A DNA stretch of 64,000 bases from Azospirillum brasilense (GCF_003349955.1 NZ_QLKQ01000042.1:1-64000), one strand, 5' to 3'. Shown: positions 32,077 through 40,792, counted from the first letter of the stretch. The notes: generated by a model not told the origin, from the letters alone. Made by a program: numbers and translations.

Positions 32077-33629
32077 GGCAACCGGGCGGCGTGGTAGTCC
32101 GTCGTGCCGTCGGGCCGGATGACCACGCCGGTCACCCCCGGCCGCACCAGCGCCACGAACTGCGGCGTCGGCAGCGGCAGCGCCACCGCCTCTTCGCGGA
32201 GCAGGGCTTCGGCGTCCCGGTAGAGCGCATCGCGGGCGTCAGGGTCGGCAAGGCCGCGGGCCCGCTCCATGAGCCGGTCGAAGTCCGGGTTGCGCCAGTG
32301 GGTGCGGTTGGTCGGGCTGGCGCTGTGCCATTGGGTGGCGAGCTGGTCCATGGGATCGGGGAAATCCGCCGTCCAGCCGTTGATGAACAGCGCCTCGCGC
32401 CCCTCGTTGATCGCGGCCACGAAGGCCGCCCGCTCCTGGATGCGCACGCCGACCGGAATCCCCAGCACCGCGGTGAGCTGGGCGGCGAAATAGGTGGCTT
32501 CCTCGCGCACGTTGGGGCCGCCGGCGACCTGGAGCGGCGGCAGGCCGCGCCCGCCGGCATGGCCGGCCTCCGCCAGCAGCGCCTTGGCCCGGCCCGGATC
32601 GAACGGGTGCAACGGCACCGCGTCGGGCCGGTAGCCACCCAGGCCGGGCGTGACGAATCCGTTCGTCAGCGCCGCCCGCCCGGCGTGGAGTCCGTTGACC
32701 GTGGCGACCCGGTCCAGCGCGAGGCCGAACGCCTCGCGCACGCGCCGGTCGCGGAAGGGCGGGTACAGATCCTGGTTCAGGGCGAGATAGCGCACCTGGG
32801 CGCGGGCGAAGGCGGCGATCTGCCCGTCGTAGCGCGGCTGGCGGACCACGGTCCGCACGGCGTTTTCGGGCAGGGGGGCCACGTCCAGCTCGCCCGCGTC
32901 GTAGCGCGCCATCAGCGTGTTGGGGTCGGGCAGCACCACCAGCGACACCGCGTCCACGGCGGGGGCGCCGTCCCAATAGCCGGCATGGGCTTCCAGACGC
33001 ACGGACTCGCCGTGCCGCCAGGACACGAGCCGGAACGGCCCGGTGCCGCCGGACGCCCGCTCGTGCCACGCCGGTCCGAACTCGGTCTCCATCCCGCGAT
33101 CGACGAACAGGAACGGATAGAGCGGGAACAGCGCGTCGGGCTCGGTCAGCCGCACGACGAGGGTGTGGGGGTCGGGGATGGCGACGCCGGACAGCGCGGT
33201 TGCGGTCCCCTGCTGCAGCGCCGCGGCCCCCTCGATGCCGCGCAGGTAGAAGGCGCTGTAGCCGGGCTGGGGCTTGCGCGTCAGATGGTGCTCCCAGGTC
33301 CACAGGACGTCGGCGGCGGTGAACGGGCGTCCCGAATGGAACCGCACGTCCGGGCGCAAGGCGAAGCGCCACGTCCGCCCGCCGTCCGGCGTTTCCCATC
33401 GGGTGGCCAGCGCCGGAACGGCGTCCCCGGCGGCGTCGATGGCGGTGAAGCCCTCATAGACCTGCCGCAGGACGCCGGACGAGATCACTCCGGGAAAGGC
33501 GAACGGGTCGATGGTCGTCAGATCGTCGGACAGGCTGGCCCGCAAGGTTCCCGCCATCGCCGGAACGGCGACACCGGCCGCGATGGCCAGAACGGTCAGA
33601 AGAAGGCGGAGGGCGGCAAGCAAGGGCAT
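32073..33629 (-). CDS. Extracellular solute-binding protein, family 5 (DppA/NikA-like)
   Basis: A 518-residue periplasmic binding protein. A signal peptide of about 26 residues ends at AVPAMA, followed by a family 5 domain with TLRASLSDDLTTIDPFAFPG, ETPDGGRTWRFALRPDVRFH and GRPFTAADVLWTWEHHLTRK. It delivers a peptide-like solute to the coupled DppBC permeases. Its promoter region (33630-33810) faces the end of the LuxR-type gene. The ATPases must come from elsewhere. Confidence 0.88.
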   Translation of the reverse strand: MPLLAALRLLLTVLAIAAGVAVPAMAGTLRASLSDDLTTIDPFAFPGVISSGVLRQVYEGFTAIDAAGDAVPALATRWETPDGGRTWRFALRPDVRFHSGRPFTAADVLWTWEHHLTRKPQPGYSAFYLRGIEGAAALQQGTATALSGVAIPDPHTLVVRLTEPDALFPLYPFLFVDRGMETEFGPAWHERASGGTGPFRLVSWRHGESVRLEAHAGYWDGAPAVDAVSLVVLPDPNTLMARYDAGELDVAPLPENAVRTVVRQPRYDGQIAAFARAQVRYLALNQDLYPPFRDRRVREAFGLALDRVATVNGLHAGRAALTNGFVTPGLGGYRPDAVPLHPFDPGRAKALLAEAGHAGGRGLPPLQVAGGPNVREEATYFAAQLTAVLGIPVGVRIQERAAFVAAINEGREALFINGWTADFPDPMDQLATQWHSASPTNRTHWRNPDFDRLMERARGLADPDARDALYRDAEALLREEAVALPLPTPQFVALVRPGVTGVVIRPDGTTDYHAARLP

Positions 33630-33810
33630 GGTGCGGAACGTTGCAGGGGGACCGGGGATGGGAAATCAGACGCCCCTGCCTCCTTCACAGCCTCCGGCCA
33701 GAGCGGAGCCGGAACCGCGCCGGACGTCCGCCATATGTATGCACAAGAGTGCGTTCATATCCAGGTATTCGCGCTGCCGGCGATGCGTCAGGAACCATAC
33801 CCGGATTCGA

Positions 33811-34866
33811 TCAGATGCGCGACCCGAAATGCCAGCAGATCGTCGTCACCTGCCGCACGATTCCCGCCTGGTTGCGCAGCCCCGTCTTGCCCAGGATCGA
33901 CGAGACCTGATTGTAGACGGTCCGCCGCTCCACCCCGCGGTCCTCGGCGATCTCGTCGACGCTCCGCCCGGAGCACAGGGCCAACGCGATCTCGGCTTCC
34001 GAGCCGGTGATCTGGAGAAGCTCGGCGACGGCGCGCACCGACACGGTGGGCAGCACGTCCGGATCGACGAGGGTCAGGAGGAGGATGCCGGTCATCGGCG
34101 CGCCGTTTCCGAGGCTTTGGGCCGGCGGCTCCGACAGGGTGGCGAAATAGGGTGACGGCTGGTCCTGGCGCGACACGCGCAGCGTGACCGGCGTGCGGGT
34201 GCGGCGGCGGAAGAAGCCGGCGGCCCGTTTGGAAAGCTCCGCCTGTTCGGTGGGCGTATCCGGGATGCACAGCCGGCCACCGGCCGTGGACAACCCGTCC
34301 CCCCGCGACAGGATGGAGGCGAAGGACGTGTTGCCGTCGATGATCTGGCAGCGCGGAGTCAGCAACGCCGCCGGATAGGGCAGGGCGTCGAGAAGCCGGA
34401 CGACGAAGGCGGGCTGGGCCGGCTGCGGCAGGACGCCGCCGCCGTTGAGTGAGATCAGGCTGTCGACGCCGTTCCGGAAATTCTCCAGGACGTTGCTGGT
34501 GACGTCGCGCCGGATCTGGTACCACCAGCCGTCCGTGTCATCCAACCGCTCATAGGTGATCTGGATGACCCGTCCATCGGAATGAAGCGTGAAGGACTGC
34601 CAGAACCGGTTGAATCGGCGCAGATTCTCGGCGTAGCCGATCCACCGGTCCGGGTCTGAATAGATGGTGTCGGAACCGAATTTCTTGTGCTTTACGCATT
34701 CCCACACGATGTCGCGGAAGGTGACCGCCCGCGAATAGTCGATGAAGGGATAGATCGTCTTCTGCTTGTCGTTGGTCGCCAGCAGCGTGTCGCTTCTGTC
34801 GAAGATGGCGAGCCCGGCGTTCATATCCCTGGCGCGGCCGGAAAGATCGTGGACCAGATCGGACAT
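33811..34866 (-). CDS. LuxR-type transcriptional regulator with PAS-like sensor region
   Basis: A 351-residue protein whose last ~65 residues form a LuxR-type helix-turn-helix (GSEAEIALALCSGRSVDEIA, EDRGVERRTVYNQVSSILGK TGL). The N-terminal part (NAGLAIFDRSDTLLATNDKQ, then FRRFWQS-like RRFNRFWQSFTLHSDGRVIQ and YERLDDTDGWWYQIRRDVT) resembles a PAS-type sensor of the kind preceding histidine kinases, and a second PAS-like stretch starts near 165. No receiver domain is present. The ATG at 34866 has AGAGGAGGGATTG upstream. It may control the neighbouring small genes to its right or the ABC operon to its left. Confidence 0.8.
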   Translation of the reverse strand: MSDLVHDLSGRARDMNAGLAIFDRSDTLLATNDKQKTIYPFIDYSRAVTFRDIVWECVKHKKFGSDTIYSDPDRWIGYAENLRRFNRFWQSFTLHSDGRVIQITYERLDDTDGWWYQIRRDVTSNVLENFRNGVDSLISLNGGGVLPQPAQPAFVVRLLDALPYPAALLTPRCQIIDGNTSFASILSRGDGLSTAGGRLCIPDTPTEQAELSKRAAGFFRRRTRTPVTLRVSRQDQPSPYFATLSEPPAQSLGNGAPMTGILLLTLVDPDVLPTVSVRAVAELLQITGSEAEIALALCSGRSVDEIAEDRGVERRTVYNQVSSILGKTGLRNQAGIVRQVTTICWHFGSRI

Positions 34867-34901
34867 CAATCCCTCCTCTTTCTCTCACTGCCGGGAGTGA
34901 C

Positions 34902-34946
34902 GGACACCCCCTGAACGGGGCCTGGGCCGTCGCTCAGGGGATGTCC
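34902..34946. other. Long inverted repeat in front of the LuxR-type gene
   Basis: GGACACCCCCTGA and TCAGGGGATGTCC pair over 13 positions with one G-T pair, enclosing an inner ACGG/CCGT stem. It lies 36 bases upstream of the LuxR-type start and downstream of the 35025-35432 gene. There is no T run, so it is more likely a leader structure or binding site than an intrinsic terminator. Confidence 0.5.
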
Positions 34947-35007
34947 ACGAAACGCGCTGCCAGTCGAACGAATTTAGCAGCAAACGCACCGCGTCATGCA
35001 ACGATCA

Positions 35008-35019
35008 ATACGATCGTAT
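35008..35019. repeat. Palindrome ATACGATCGTAT
   Basis: A perfect 12-base palindrome just past the end of the 35025-35432 gene and about 140 bases upstream of the LuxR-type start. It shares the CGTAT element with GCATACGTATGC at 35821-35832. Its function is unknown; it could be a site for the adjacent LuxR-type regulator. Confidence 0.4.
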
Positions 35020-35024
35020 GATGC

Positions 35025-35432
35025 TCAGGCCGCCTCGACCGTGAGGAAGCAGCCTGCAAGTTCCTCCGTCGGCAGTTCCACGCCGAGCGTTGTCCGGAAG
35101 GCGTCCTGGGTGTTGGCGACGGCCTTCTGCCAAGCGGTGGCGTCGGGAGCGTCCGGGTGATGATGGACCCGGGCGCCGACCAGCCGCATCATGTCCGCCT
35201 CGTAGCGGTCCATGAACAGGATGTGTTCGTGCCACGCCGCGTCCGCCGCCTTCGTCGGCACCAGGATCAGGTTCGGCTTCGCCGCGACCACGACGAGGAA
35301 CTGGCGGTAGGCCTCGACCGATTCCGCGGCCTGCTCCGGCGTGTAGCCGGCCATCTCGAGCCGCTTGTTGATGAAGGAGAGGTCGAGGTTCGCCGGCTGC
35401 ACGGACGAGACGCGTTCGTTGTTGTCGTTCAT
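35025..35432 (-). CDS. GRDP-like (DUF1399-type) small protein
   Basis: A 135-residue protein. FINKRLEMAGYTPEQAAESV is followed by KAADAAWHEHILFMDRYEAD and VGARVHHHPDAPD, the WH-H ... HHHP pattern seen in the glycine-rich-domain-protein-like (DUF1399) family, where the His residues suggest a metal site. No signal peptide. Bacterial single-domain members are uncharacterised, so no function is assigned. It is preceded by a possible small gene in the same direction and followed by the LuxR-type regulator gene, with which it may be functionally linked. The ribosome site (GAAAGGACC) is adequate. Confidence 0.7.
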   Translation of the reverse strand: MNDNNERVSSVQPANLDLSFINKRLEMAGYTPEQAAESVEAYRQFLVVVAAKPNLILVPTKAADAAWHEHILFMDRYEADMMRLVGARVHHHPDAPDATAWQKAVANTQDAFRTTLGVELPTEELAGCFLTVEAA

Positions 35433-35446
35433 TCTCGATGGTCCTT

Positions 35447-35716
35447 TCAGAAGGGAATGAGGTTCACTTCGGTCCTCGAAGACCTCCGCCCGATGAAGCC
35501 GGCCCGTGCCTTGCGGGAAAACTTTGCCCGCGGTGGCATCCGGCAGGATTCAGGCCAGAGGTGTCCTGACCGGCGGTGTCCCGCCGGCCGGTGCCTGTGC
35601 GTGGCACCGTTCGGCTTGATCCGGTCGGCTTGATCCGGCTGACGCCGTGGGCAAGCCGCCAAGGCTGCGTTCGCGTGCGCCGCGCGTCCCGTACGCTCCT
35701 GTAACAGGCCCGTCAT
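35447..35716 (-). CDS. Doubtful 89-residue basic reading frame
   Basis: The only argument for this frame is a very good ribosome site (GCAGGAGGGGCGC) before the ATG at 35716 and its position just ahead of the GRDP-like gene. The product is strongly basic, with His/Arg-rich stretches (THRHRPAGHRRSGHLW), and looks like no family I know. A 14-base exact tandem repeat (TCGGCTTGATCCGG at 35611-35624 and 35625-35638) lies inside it and would shift the frame if copy number changed. It may be a leader transcript rather than a gene. Confidence 0.25.
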   Translation of the reverse strand: MTGLLQERTGRAAHANAALAACPRRQPDQADRIKPNGATHRHRPAGHRRSGHLWPESCRMPPRAKFSRKARAGFIGRRSSRTEVNLIPF

Positions 35717-35966
35717 GCGCCCCTCCTGCATACCCGAGTGTATCTTAGTGGCGGTTGTGCAAGTGCTCAAGTGGATATCGTAAATTTGCATTGAATCTGA
35801 ACCACAGCGTCCTTTCGATCGCATACGTATGCAATCAAATTCGATAAAGTCACGGTCTTATCGTATGTGATATCTCACTTGATTGAATCGTTTGCATTGA
35901 TATCCGCGGAGGAGTTGGTATCTTCTGCGAGAGGTTGCAATTCATCATGACGTCACGGGGGTTCGG
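35717..35966. promoter_or_regulatory. AT-rich divergent promoter region with palindrome GCATACGTATGC
   Basis: About 250 bases much richer in A+T than the surroundings, between leftward (35025-35716) and rightward (35967) genes. It contains the perfect palindrome GCATACGTATGC at 35821-35832 and a related TCGTATGTGATATC at about 35860. It is likely to hold both promoters and a regulator-binding site. Confidence 0.5.
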
Positions 35967-36605
35967 ATGCAGGACCGGCGAGCCCGTCCTTTTTCTTCGC
36001 CATGGCTCAATGGACTGCTCGCAGAGGCTTTGCAGCGTCCGGTTCTCGATGGCGCCGAGGATGCGCTGATCCTTGCGGACCTTTTCGCCGCCGCGGCACC
36101 GCCACGCGTCGATGCGATCGTCCCCGCCGCGCGGGCCAGCGGCTGGCTGCGCCGGGCGGTGGCGGAGGCGCGCGATCAGCCCGCTCATCGGGTGGCGCGG
36201 GACGTGCGGAGCTTCGCCGACTACATGGTGGAGGCGGTGCGGCTGATGCAGCGGCACGGCCATTTCCAGGATCGCGCCGAGCGGCAGCGGGTGAAGGCCG
36301 TGTTGAAGAGGACGGGGGGGCGAGGGATGATGCCGGATCGCGCCGCCGCCGCGGAGCGCCTGCTGGCCGCCGCCGAAAGCCCGGACGCGGGGCGGTCGGA
36401 TGCCCTTGCTGAAGCGCTTGGTGCCGAAGCGCTTGGCGCCGGCGCGTTTGGCGCCGAGGCGCTTGCCCCGCCGGGCGGACTGGACGCCGCGACGACGGTG
36501 CTGCTCGGGTTGGCGGCCTTGCCGGTGGACAAGCGTCGGGCGCGGCTGCACGGCATGGGCATGGCGCTGCGGGCGCCGCTGCCCCCGGGGGGGTGGAACG
36601 GGTGA
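35967..36605 (+). CDS. Hypothetical protein with degenerate Ala/Gly repeats
   Basis: A 212-residue protein I do not recognise. The first ~115 residues are helical and charged (SFADYMVEAVRLMQRHGHFQ), the region near 148-168 is a short repeat (EALGAEALGAGAFGAEAL) encoded by degenerate GCGCTTGGCGCC-type DNA units, and the C-terminus is Pro/Gly-rich. No signal peptide or membrane span. It starts at the ATG at 35967 with a weak GGGGG ribosome site, downstream of the AT-rich divergent promoter. Codon bias fits the host, which supports its being a gene. Confidence 0.55.
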   Translation: MQDRRARPFSSPWLNGLLAEALQRPVLDGAEDALILADLFAAAAPPRVDAIVPAARASGWLRRAVAEARDQPAHRVARDVRSFADYMVEAVRLMQRHGHFQDRAERQRVKAVLKRTGGRGMMPDRAAAAERLLAAAESPDAGRSDALAEALGAEALGAGAFGAEALAPPGGLDAATTVLLGLAALPVDKRRARLHGMGMALRAPLPPGGWNG

Positions 36606-36675
36606 GCCGCCGCGCGCTACGGCGGACTTCGGGAGGTCCCTTCGGTTCGGGAGGTCCCTTCGGGAGGTTCCCGGC

Positions 36676-39216
36676 TCAGGGCAGCAGGATCGCCGATTGC
36701 CATTGCTGCAGGAAGCGTTCCCGCTTCAGCCGGTCGAGGAACACCAGCAGCGCCGGGCTGAGGGCGATGGGGTGCAGCGGCGCCGCCGTGCTGGAGCGCA
36801 GGCCCGACGCCGACGCCTCCCGCTTGATGCCGGAGGAGATGGCGTAGAGGGCGGAGCGGTCGGCCACCACCTCCTGCCCGCGCGGTGACAGCAGATAGTC
36901 GATGAACGCCCCGGCGAGCTGGGGGCGGGGCGCCGTCCGGGGGATCACCGCGACGCGGGAGATGACCAGCGTGTAGTCCTCCGGCACCACGATGCCGACG
37001 GGGCCGCCCGCCGCCGCCCGCGCCCGCGCGTAGGAGCCGAGGACGTTGTAGGCGATCAGCACCTCGCCGCGCTCCACCATGTCGAGGATGTCGCCGGAGC
37101 AGCAGGCCAGCCGCGCCTGGGCGTTGCCCATCATCGCGACGAGCTGCCAGTACTGGCCGAACAGCAGAGCGTCGTGGGAGGCCAGCAGATAGCCGATGCC
37201 GCTGGTGGCGGTGTCGTAGGTGGCGACGCGCCGGCCGAAGCGCACCGGGTCGTCGCGCAGCAGCCGGATCAGCGCCGGGCGCGTGCGCGGCACCTCCGCG
37301 TCCGGCAGAAGGTCGCGGTTGTAGGCGATCACCGCCGGCTCGAAGGTGAAGCCGAACGCCTCGTCCCGCCAGTTCGCCCAGTCCGGCAGCGCGTCGGTCA
37401 GGGCGGAGCGGTGGGGCTGGGTGTAGCCGTCGTTGACCAGCTTCACCTGCAGGTCGGAGGCGGAGCTGATGAGCAGGTCGGGCGTCTCCGCTGTCCCCTT
37501 GGCCGCACCCCCCTTGGCCGGCACGGCCACCGCCTCGGCGTAGAGGTCGGCGGTGTCCATGTCCTTGTATTCGATGGTGACGTCGGGACGGAGCTGCTGG
37601 AAGTCGAGGACCAGCGGCTCGATGGCCTGCCGGTCGGTGGCGGAATGGATGCGCAGCCGCTCGCGCTCGCCGCCGGGGGCGGGGTAGGTGAGCAGTTGTG
37701 CCGCCTGCGCCCAGCTGGACCAGAGCAGGGCGCAGAAGACGAGCAGGGGCAGCAGGGCCCGCGCGGCGCCTCCGCCCGCCGGGGCGGCGGCGCCCGCCTC
37801 CGGGAAGTCGATGCGCGCGATCAGCCCGCCGCCGGGGCGGTCGAGCAGCGCGAAATCCGCCCCATGCGCCTCCACCACCGAGGTGACGATGGCGAGGCCC
37901 AGACCGCTGCCCGCCACCCCGGCGGCGGAGCTGCCGCGCCCGAACCGCTCCAGCACGCGACGCTTCTCGGCGTCCGGCACGCCGGGACCGCGGTCGGCGA
38001 TCTCCACGCGCAGGCCGCGCCCGTTTGGCAAAGGGGTCAGCGTCAGGTCGATGGGGCCGGACGGGCCGGCGTACTTCACCGCGTTGTCGAGCAGGTTGGT
38101 CAGCGCCTCGCGCAGGCTGATGGCGTCGCCGGGGACGGTGGCCGGCTCCGCCGCGCGGTCGATGTCCAGGCGGATCGCCGTGTCGCCGGCCACCGCGCGG
38201 GCGCGCTGGAACACCTGCTCCAGCAGGGCGCCGAGGTCGACATCCTCCGGCTTCAGCGCCTCGCTGCGGTGGATCACCATGGCGTGGTTGAGGAGCTGGC
38301 TGGTCAGCTGGCTGGCCTCCACCGCGTTGCGGTGCACGCGCTGGGCGATGCGGTGCAGGGCATCGGGGTCGTCCTCGTCGATGGCGAGTTCGGCCTGCAG
38401 GCGCAGGCTGGCCAGCGGCGTGCGGATCTGGTGGGCGGCGTCGGCCAGGAAGGTCTGCATGGTGTCGAGGTTGGATTGGAGCCGGGCCATGAGCTGGTTG
38501 ATCGCCTGGACGAGCTGCGAGACCTCCTGCGGCGGCGGCATGGCGATGGGGGAGAAGTCGTGGGGCTGCCGCTCGCGGATCATCCGCTCCAGCGAGCCCA
38601 GCGGGGCCAGCGCCTGCCGCACCCCGAACCAGATCAGCCCGCCCGCCGCGACCACGGTGAAGGCGATGGGAAGGAAGGCGTTCGCCAGGATGTCGCGGGC
38701 CAGCGCCCCGCGCTCCTCCCGCGTCTGGGCGACGGCGATGGTGATCCAGCCGCCAAGCTCCGGCTGCGCCGCGAAGCGCTTCAGGACGGCGATCCGCACC
38801 GGCATGCCGCGGAAACTGGCGTTCTCGAACCGGGTGGCGGGGTCGCTGCCGGCCGCGCCGGCGACCCCGGCCTTGGCGGGCGCCACCGGCAGGTCGTGAT
38901 AGCCGGTGACCAGCGCGCCGTCCGGGGCGGTGATCCGGTAGAACACGCGGTCGCGCCGCGCCTGGGCCAGGATGCCCAGCGAGGAGTAGGGCAGGTCGAC
39001 GGAGAAGCGCCCGTCCTCCACCCGCACCGTGTCGGAGATCGACAGGGCCGACGCCATCAGCAGCCGGTCGAAGGCGGCGTCGGCGGCGCGCTGGGCGTAG
39101 GCGCTGATGAACAGGAACAGCCCGGCGGTCAGGACGGCCAGCACGCCGAGCAGCCGGATGAACAGCCGCCGCCGCAGCGAGAATCCTTCAGCCTTCGGCA
39201 CACACTTCCGCCACAT
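36676..39216 (-). CDS. Sensor histidine kinase fused to a periplasmic solute-binding domain (TctE-like)
   Basis: An 846-residue protein. Parts in order: transmembrane helix (about 21-41), a periplasmic sensor region of the TctE/2CSK type (42-180), second helix (182-200), HAMP-like linker, HisKA with the phospho-acceptor His262 in AHQIRTPLAS, the ATPase N box (NLLDNAVKY, 374-382) and G box (GSGLGLAIV, 436-444). Then a third hydrophobic segment (about 486-504, ALLPLLVFCALLWSSW, ending AQA) and an iron/anion-type extracellular solute-binding domain to the end. The last part should lie in the periplasm. It overlaps the response-regulator gene. The start is uncertain: ATG at 39216 or GTG at 39201. 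It probably senses a carboxylate for the tct transporter to its right. Confidence 0.85.
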   Translation of the reverse strand: MWRKCVPKAEGFSLRRRLFIRLLGVLAVLTAGLFLFISAYAQRAADAAFDRLLMASALSISDTVRVEDGRFSVDLPYSSLGILAQARRDRVFYRITAPDGALVTGYHDLPVAPAKAGVAGAAGSDPATRFENASFRGMPVRIAVLKRFAAQPELGGWITIAVAQTREERGALARDILANAFLPIAFTVVAAGGLIWFGVRQALAPLGSLERMIRERQPHDFSPIAMPPPQEVSQLVQAINQLMARLQSNLDTMQTFLADAAHQIRTPLASLRLQAELAIDEDDPDALHRIAQRVHRNAVEASQLTSQLLNHAMVIHRSEALKPEDVDLGALLEQVFQRARAVAGDTAIRLDIDRAAEPATVPGDAISLREALTNLLDNAVKYAGPSGPIDLTLTPLPNGRGLRVEIADRGPGVPDAEKRRVLERFGRGSSAAGVAGSGLGLAIVTSVVEAHGADFALLDRPGGGLIARIDFPEAGAAAPAGGGAARALLPLLVFCALLWSSWAQAAQLLTYPAPGGERERLRIHSATDRQAIEPLVLDFQQLRPDVTIEYKDMDTADLYAEAVAVPAKGGAAKGTAETPDLLISSASDLQVKLVNDGYTQPHRSALTDALPDWANWRDEAFGFTFEPAVIAYNRDLLPDAEVPRTRPALIRLLRDDPVRFGRRVATYDTATSGIGYLLASHDALLFGQYWQLVAMMGNAQARLACCSGDILDMVERGEVLIAYNVLGSYARARAAAGGPVGIVVPEDYTLVISRVAVIPRTAPRPQLAGAFIDYLLSPRGQEVVADRSALYAISSGIKREASASGLRSSTAAPLHPIALSPALLVFLDRLKRERFLQQWQSAILLP

Positions 39217-39862
39217 ACCCCAGCCCCCGAACCGTCCGGATCTCCACCGACGCGCCCTCCAGCTTGCGCCGGAGGCGGGAGACATACAACTCGATGGCGT
39301 TCAGCGCGGTGGGCTGGTCGAGGCTGAACAGCCGGTCCATCAGGTCCTCCTTGGACAGCACGGTGTTCAGGTTGCTGAGGAACAGCTCCAGCAGGCGGAA
39401 CTCGCGGCCGCCGAGATCGACGGGACGCGTGTCGATCAGCACCTTCTTGGCCGCGGCGTCGAAGACCAGATTGCCGAACTGCGCGCGCGAGGAGGCGAGC
39501 CCGTGCGAGCGGCGCAGCAGGGCGCGGCAGCGGGCCTCCAGCTCCCGCAGGTCGAAGGGCTTCACGATGAAGTCGTCGGCGCCGAGGTCGAGCAGGTCGA
39601 CCCGCACATTCACTTGCGAACGTGCGGTCATCACCAGGACCGGCGTGGCGTCGCGGCGCTGGCGCAGGCGGTTCAGCAGGGTCTGTCCGTCCACCCCCGG
39701 CAGCATGATGTCGAGCAGGACGAGCTGGTACGCCTCCTGGCGCAGCAGCTCCTCCGCCTCGTCGCCGGTCGGCGCCCAGTCGACGGCGTAGCCCAGCTTG
39801 CGCAGCCGGTGGACGATGGCGTCGGCCAGATCCTCGGTGTCCTCGACGACGAGTATGCGCAT
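39188..39862 (-). CDS. OmpR-family response regulator (TctD-like)
   Basis: A 224-residue regulator with a receiver domain (MRILVVEDTEDLADAIVHRL; phospho-acceptor Asp51 in LLDIMLPGVDGQ; Lys in DDFIVKPFDL) and an OmpR-type winged helix (GREFRLLELFLSNLNTVLSK; ELYVSRLRRKLEGASVEIRT VRGLGY). It is most like TctD/QseB members. The ATG at 39862 follows GGGAGACGGACC. It overlaps the kinase gene, so the two form one unit; likely targets are the tctCBA genes at 41492-45632. Confidence 0.9.
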   Translation of the reverse strand: MRILVVEDTEDLADAIVHRLRKLGYAVDWAPTGDEAEELLRQEAYQLVLLDIMLPGVDGQTLLNRLRQRRDATPVLVMTARSQVNVRVDLLDLGADDFIVKPFDLRELEARCRALLRRSHGLASSRAQFGNLVFDAAAKKVLIDTRPVDLGGREFRLLELFLSNLNTVLSKEDLMDRLFSLDQPTALNAIELYVSRLRRKLEGASVEIRTVRGLGYVAEVCAEG

Positions 39863-39900
39863 GGTCCGTCTCCCGGTGCCGGGGCACCGTAATGCACAAA

Positions 39901-40779
39901 TCAGTGCGCCATGAAGATGGGAATGGCGGGCGGCTCGCGCAGCACGTCCAATGTCACGCCGCCCCACACCCGTTCGCGGACCCGGCTGTGGCCGTAGGCG
40001 CCCATCACCAGCAGGTCGCAGCCGGCCTCCGCCGCCGTCTCCTGCAAGGCCCGCCCGACCGCCCGGCCCGACGCGGAAACCCGGCGGATCGACGCGGCGA
40101 CGCCGTGCAGGGCGAGGTAGGCCGACAGGCGGTCGGGGTCGGACGCGCGTCCGGGGTCGGCGACCTCGGCCGACAGGATGACCGCCTTGCCGGCGCGTTG
40201 CAGAAGCGGCAACGCCGCCGCGATCGCCCGCGCGGCGGCCGCCCCGCCGTCCCAGGCCACGGCGACAGCGGAGCCGACCGACGCCGGTTCGCCCGCCGGG
40301 GCCAGCAGCAGGGGGCGGCCGGAGCCGAACAGGGTCGCCTCGATGGCCGGACCCATGGCGTTGGTGCCGTCGGAGGTCTGGGCGATCACCACCAGATCGG
40401 CGAGCCGCGCCTCCTCCGCCAGCGTCTCGGCCAGCGGGCCGGTGGCCTGCTGCCAGGAGGCGGTCGGACCCTCCGTGCCCACGGCGCCGCCGGTCAGGCT
40501 GTCCGCCTCGGCGGCGGCGAAGCGGCCGCGGAACTCCTCGAACAGCTCCCGGGCGGTATCGACCACCCGCGCCTGATCCTCCTGCCCGATGCGGATGAGC
40601 TGCTCGACCAGCGCCTTGGGGATCGCGGCGCTTTCCACGGAGGTGCGGATCTCGACCTGCGGCATGACGCTCAACCCCTCCACATGGGCGCGGAAGCGGT
40701 CGGCGAGCAGAAAGGCCGTGGCGATGGCGCGGCGGTCCAGCGGCCGTCCGGTCAGGGGAACGAGAACCTTCTTGATCAT
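39901..40779 (-). CDS. Universal stress protein (tandem UspA domains)
   Basis: A 292-residue cytoplasmic protein with two UspA-like halves: MIKKVLVPLTGRPLDRRAIA at the N-terminus, and a second domain ending with AEAGCDLLVMGAYGHSRVRE RVWGGVT, the G-2x-G-9x-G-S/T nucleotide-binding style. Such proteins help stress survival. It sits between the TerC-family gene and the response-regulator gene, all on the minus strand, with a 13-base gap from TerC. Any link to the transporter is not evident. Confidence 0.87.
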   Translation of the reverse strand: MIKKVLVPLTGRPLDRRAIATAFLLADRFRAHVEGLSVMPQVEIRTSVESAAIPKALVEQLIRIGQEDQARVVDTARELFEEFRGRFAAAEADSLTGGAVGTEGPTASWQQATGPLAETLAEEARLADLVVIAQTSDGTNAMGPAIEATLFGSGRPLLLAPAGEPASVGSAVAVAWDGGAAAARAIAAALPLLQRAGKAVILSAEVADPGRASDPDRLSAYLALHGVAASIRRVSASGRAVGRALQETAAEAGCDLLVMGAYGHSRVRERVWGGVTLDVLREPPAIPIFMAH

Positions 40780-40792
40780 CGGATGCGCTCCG

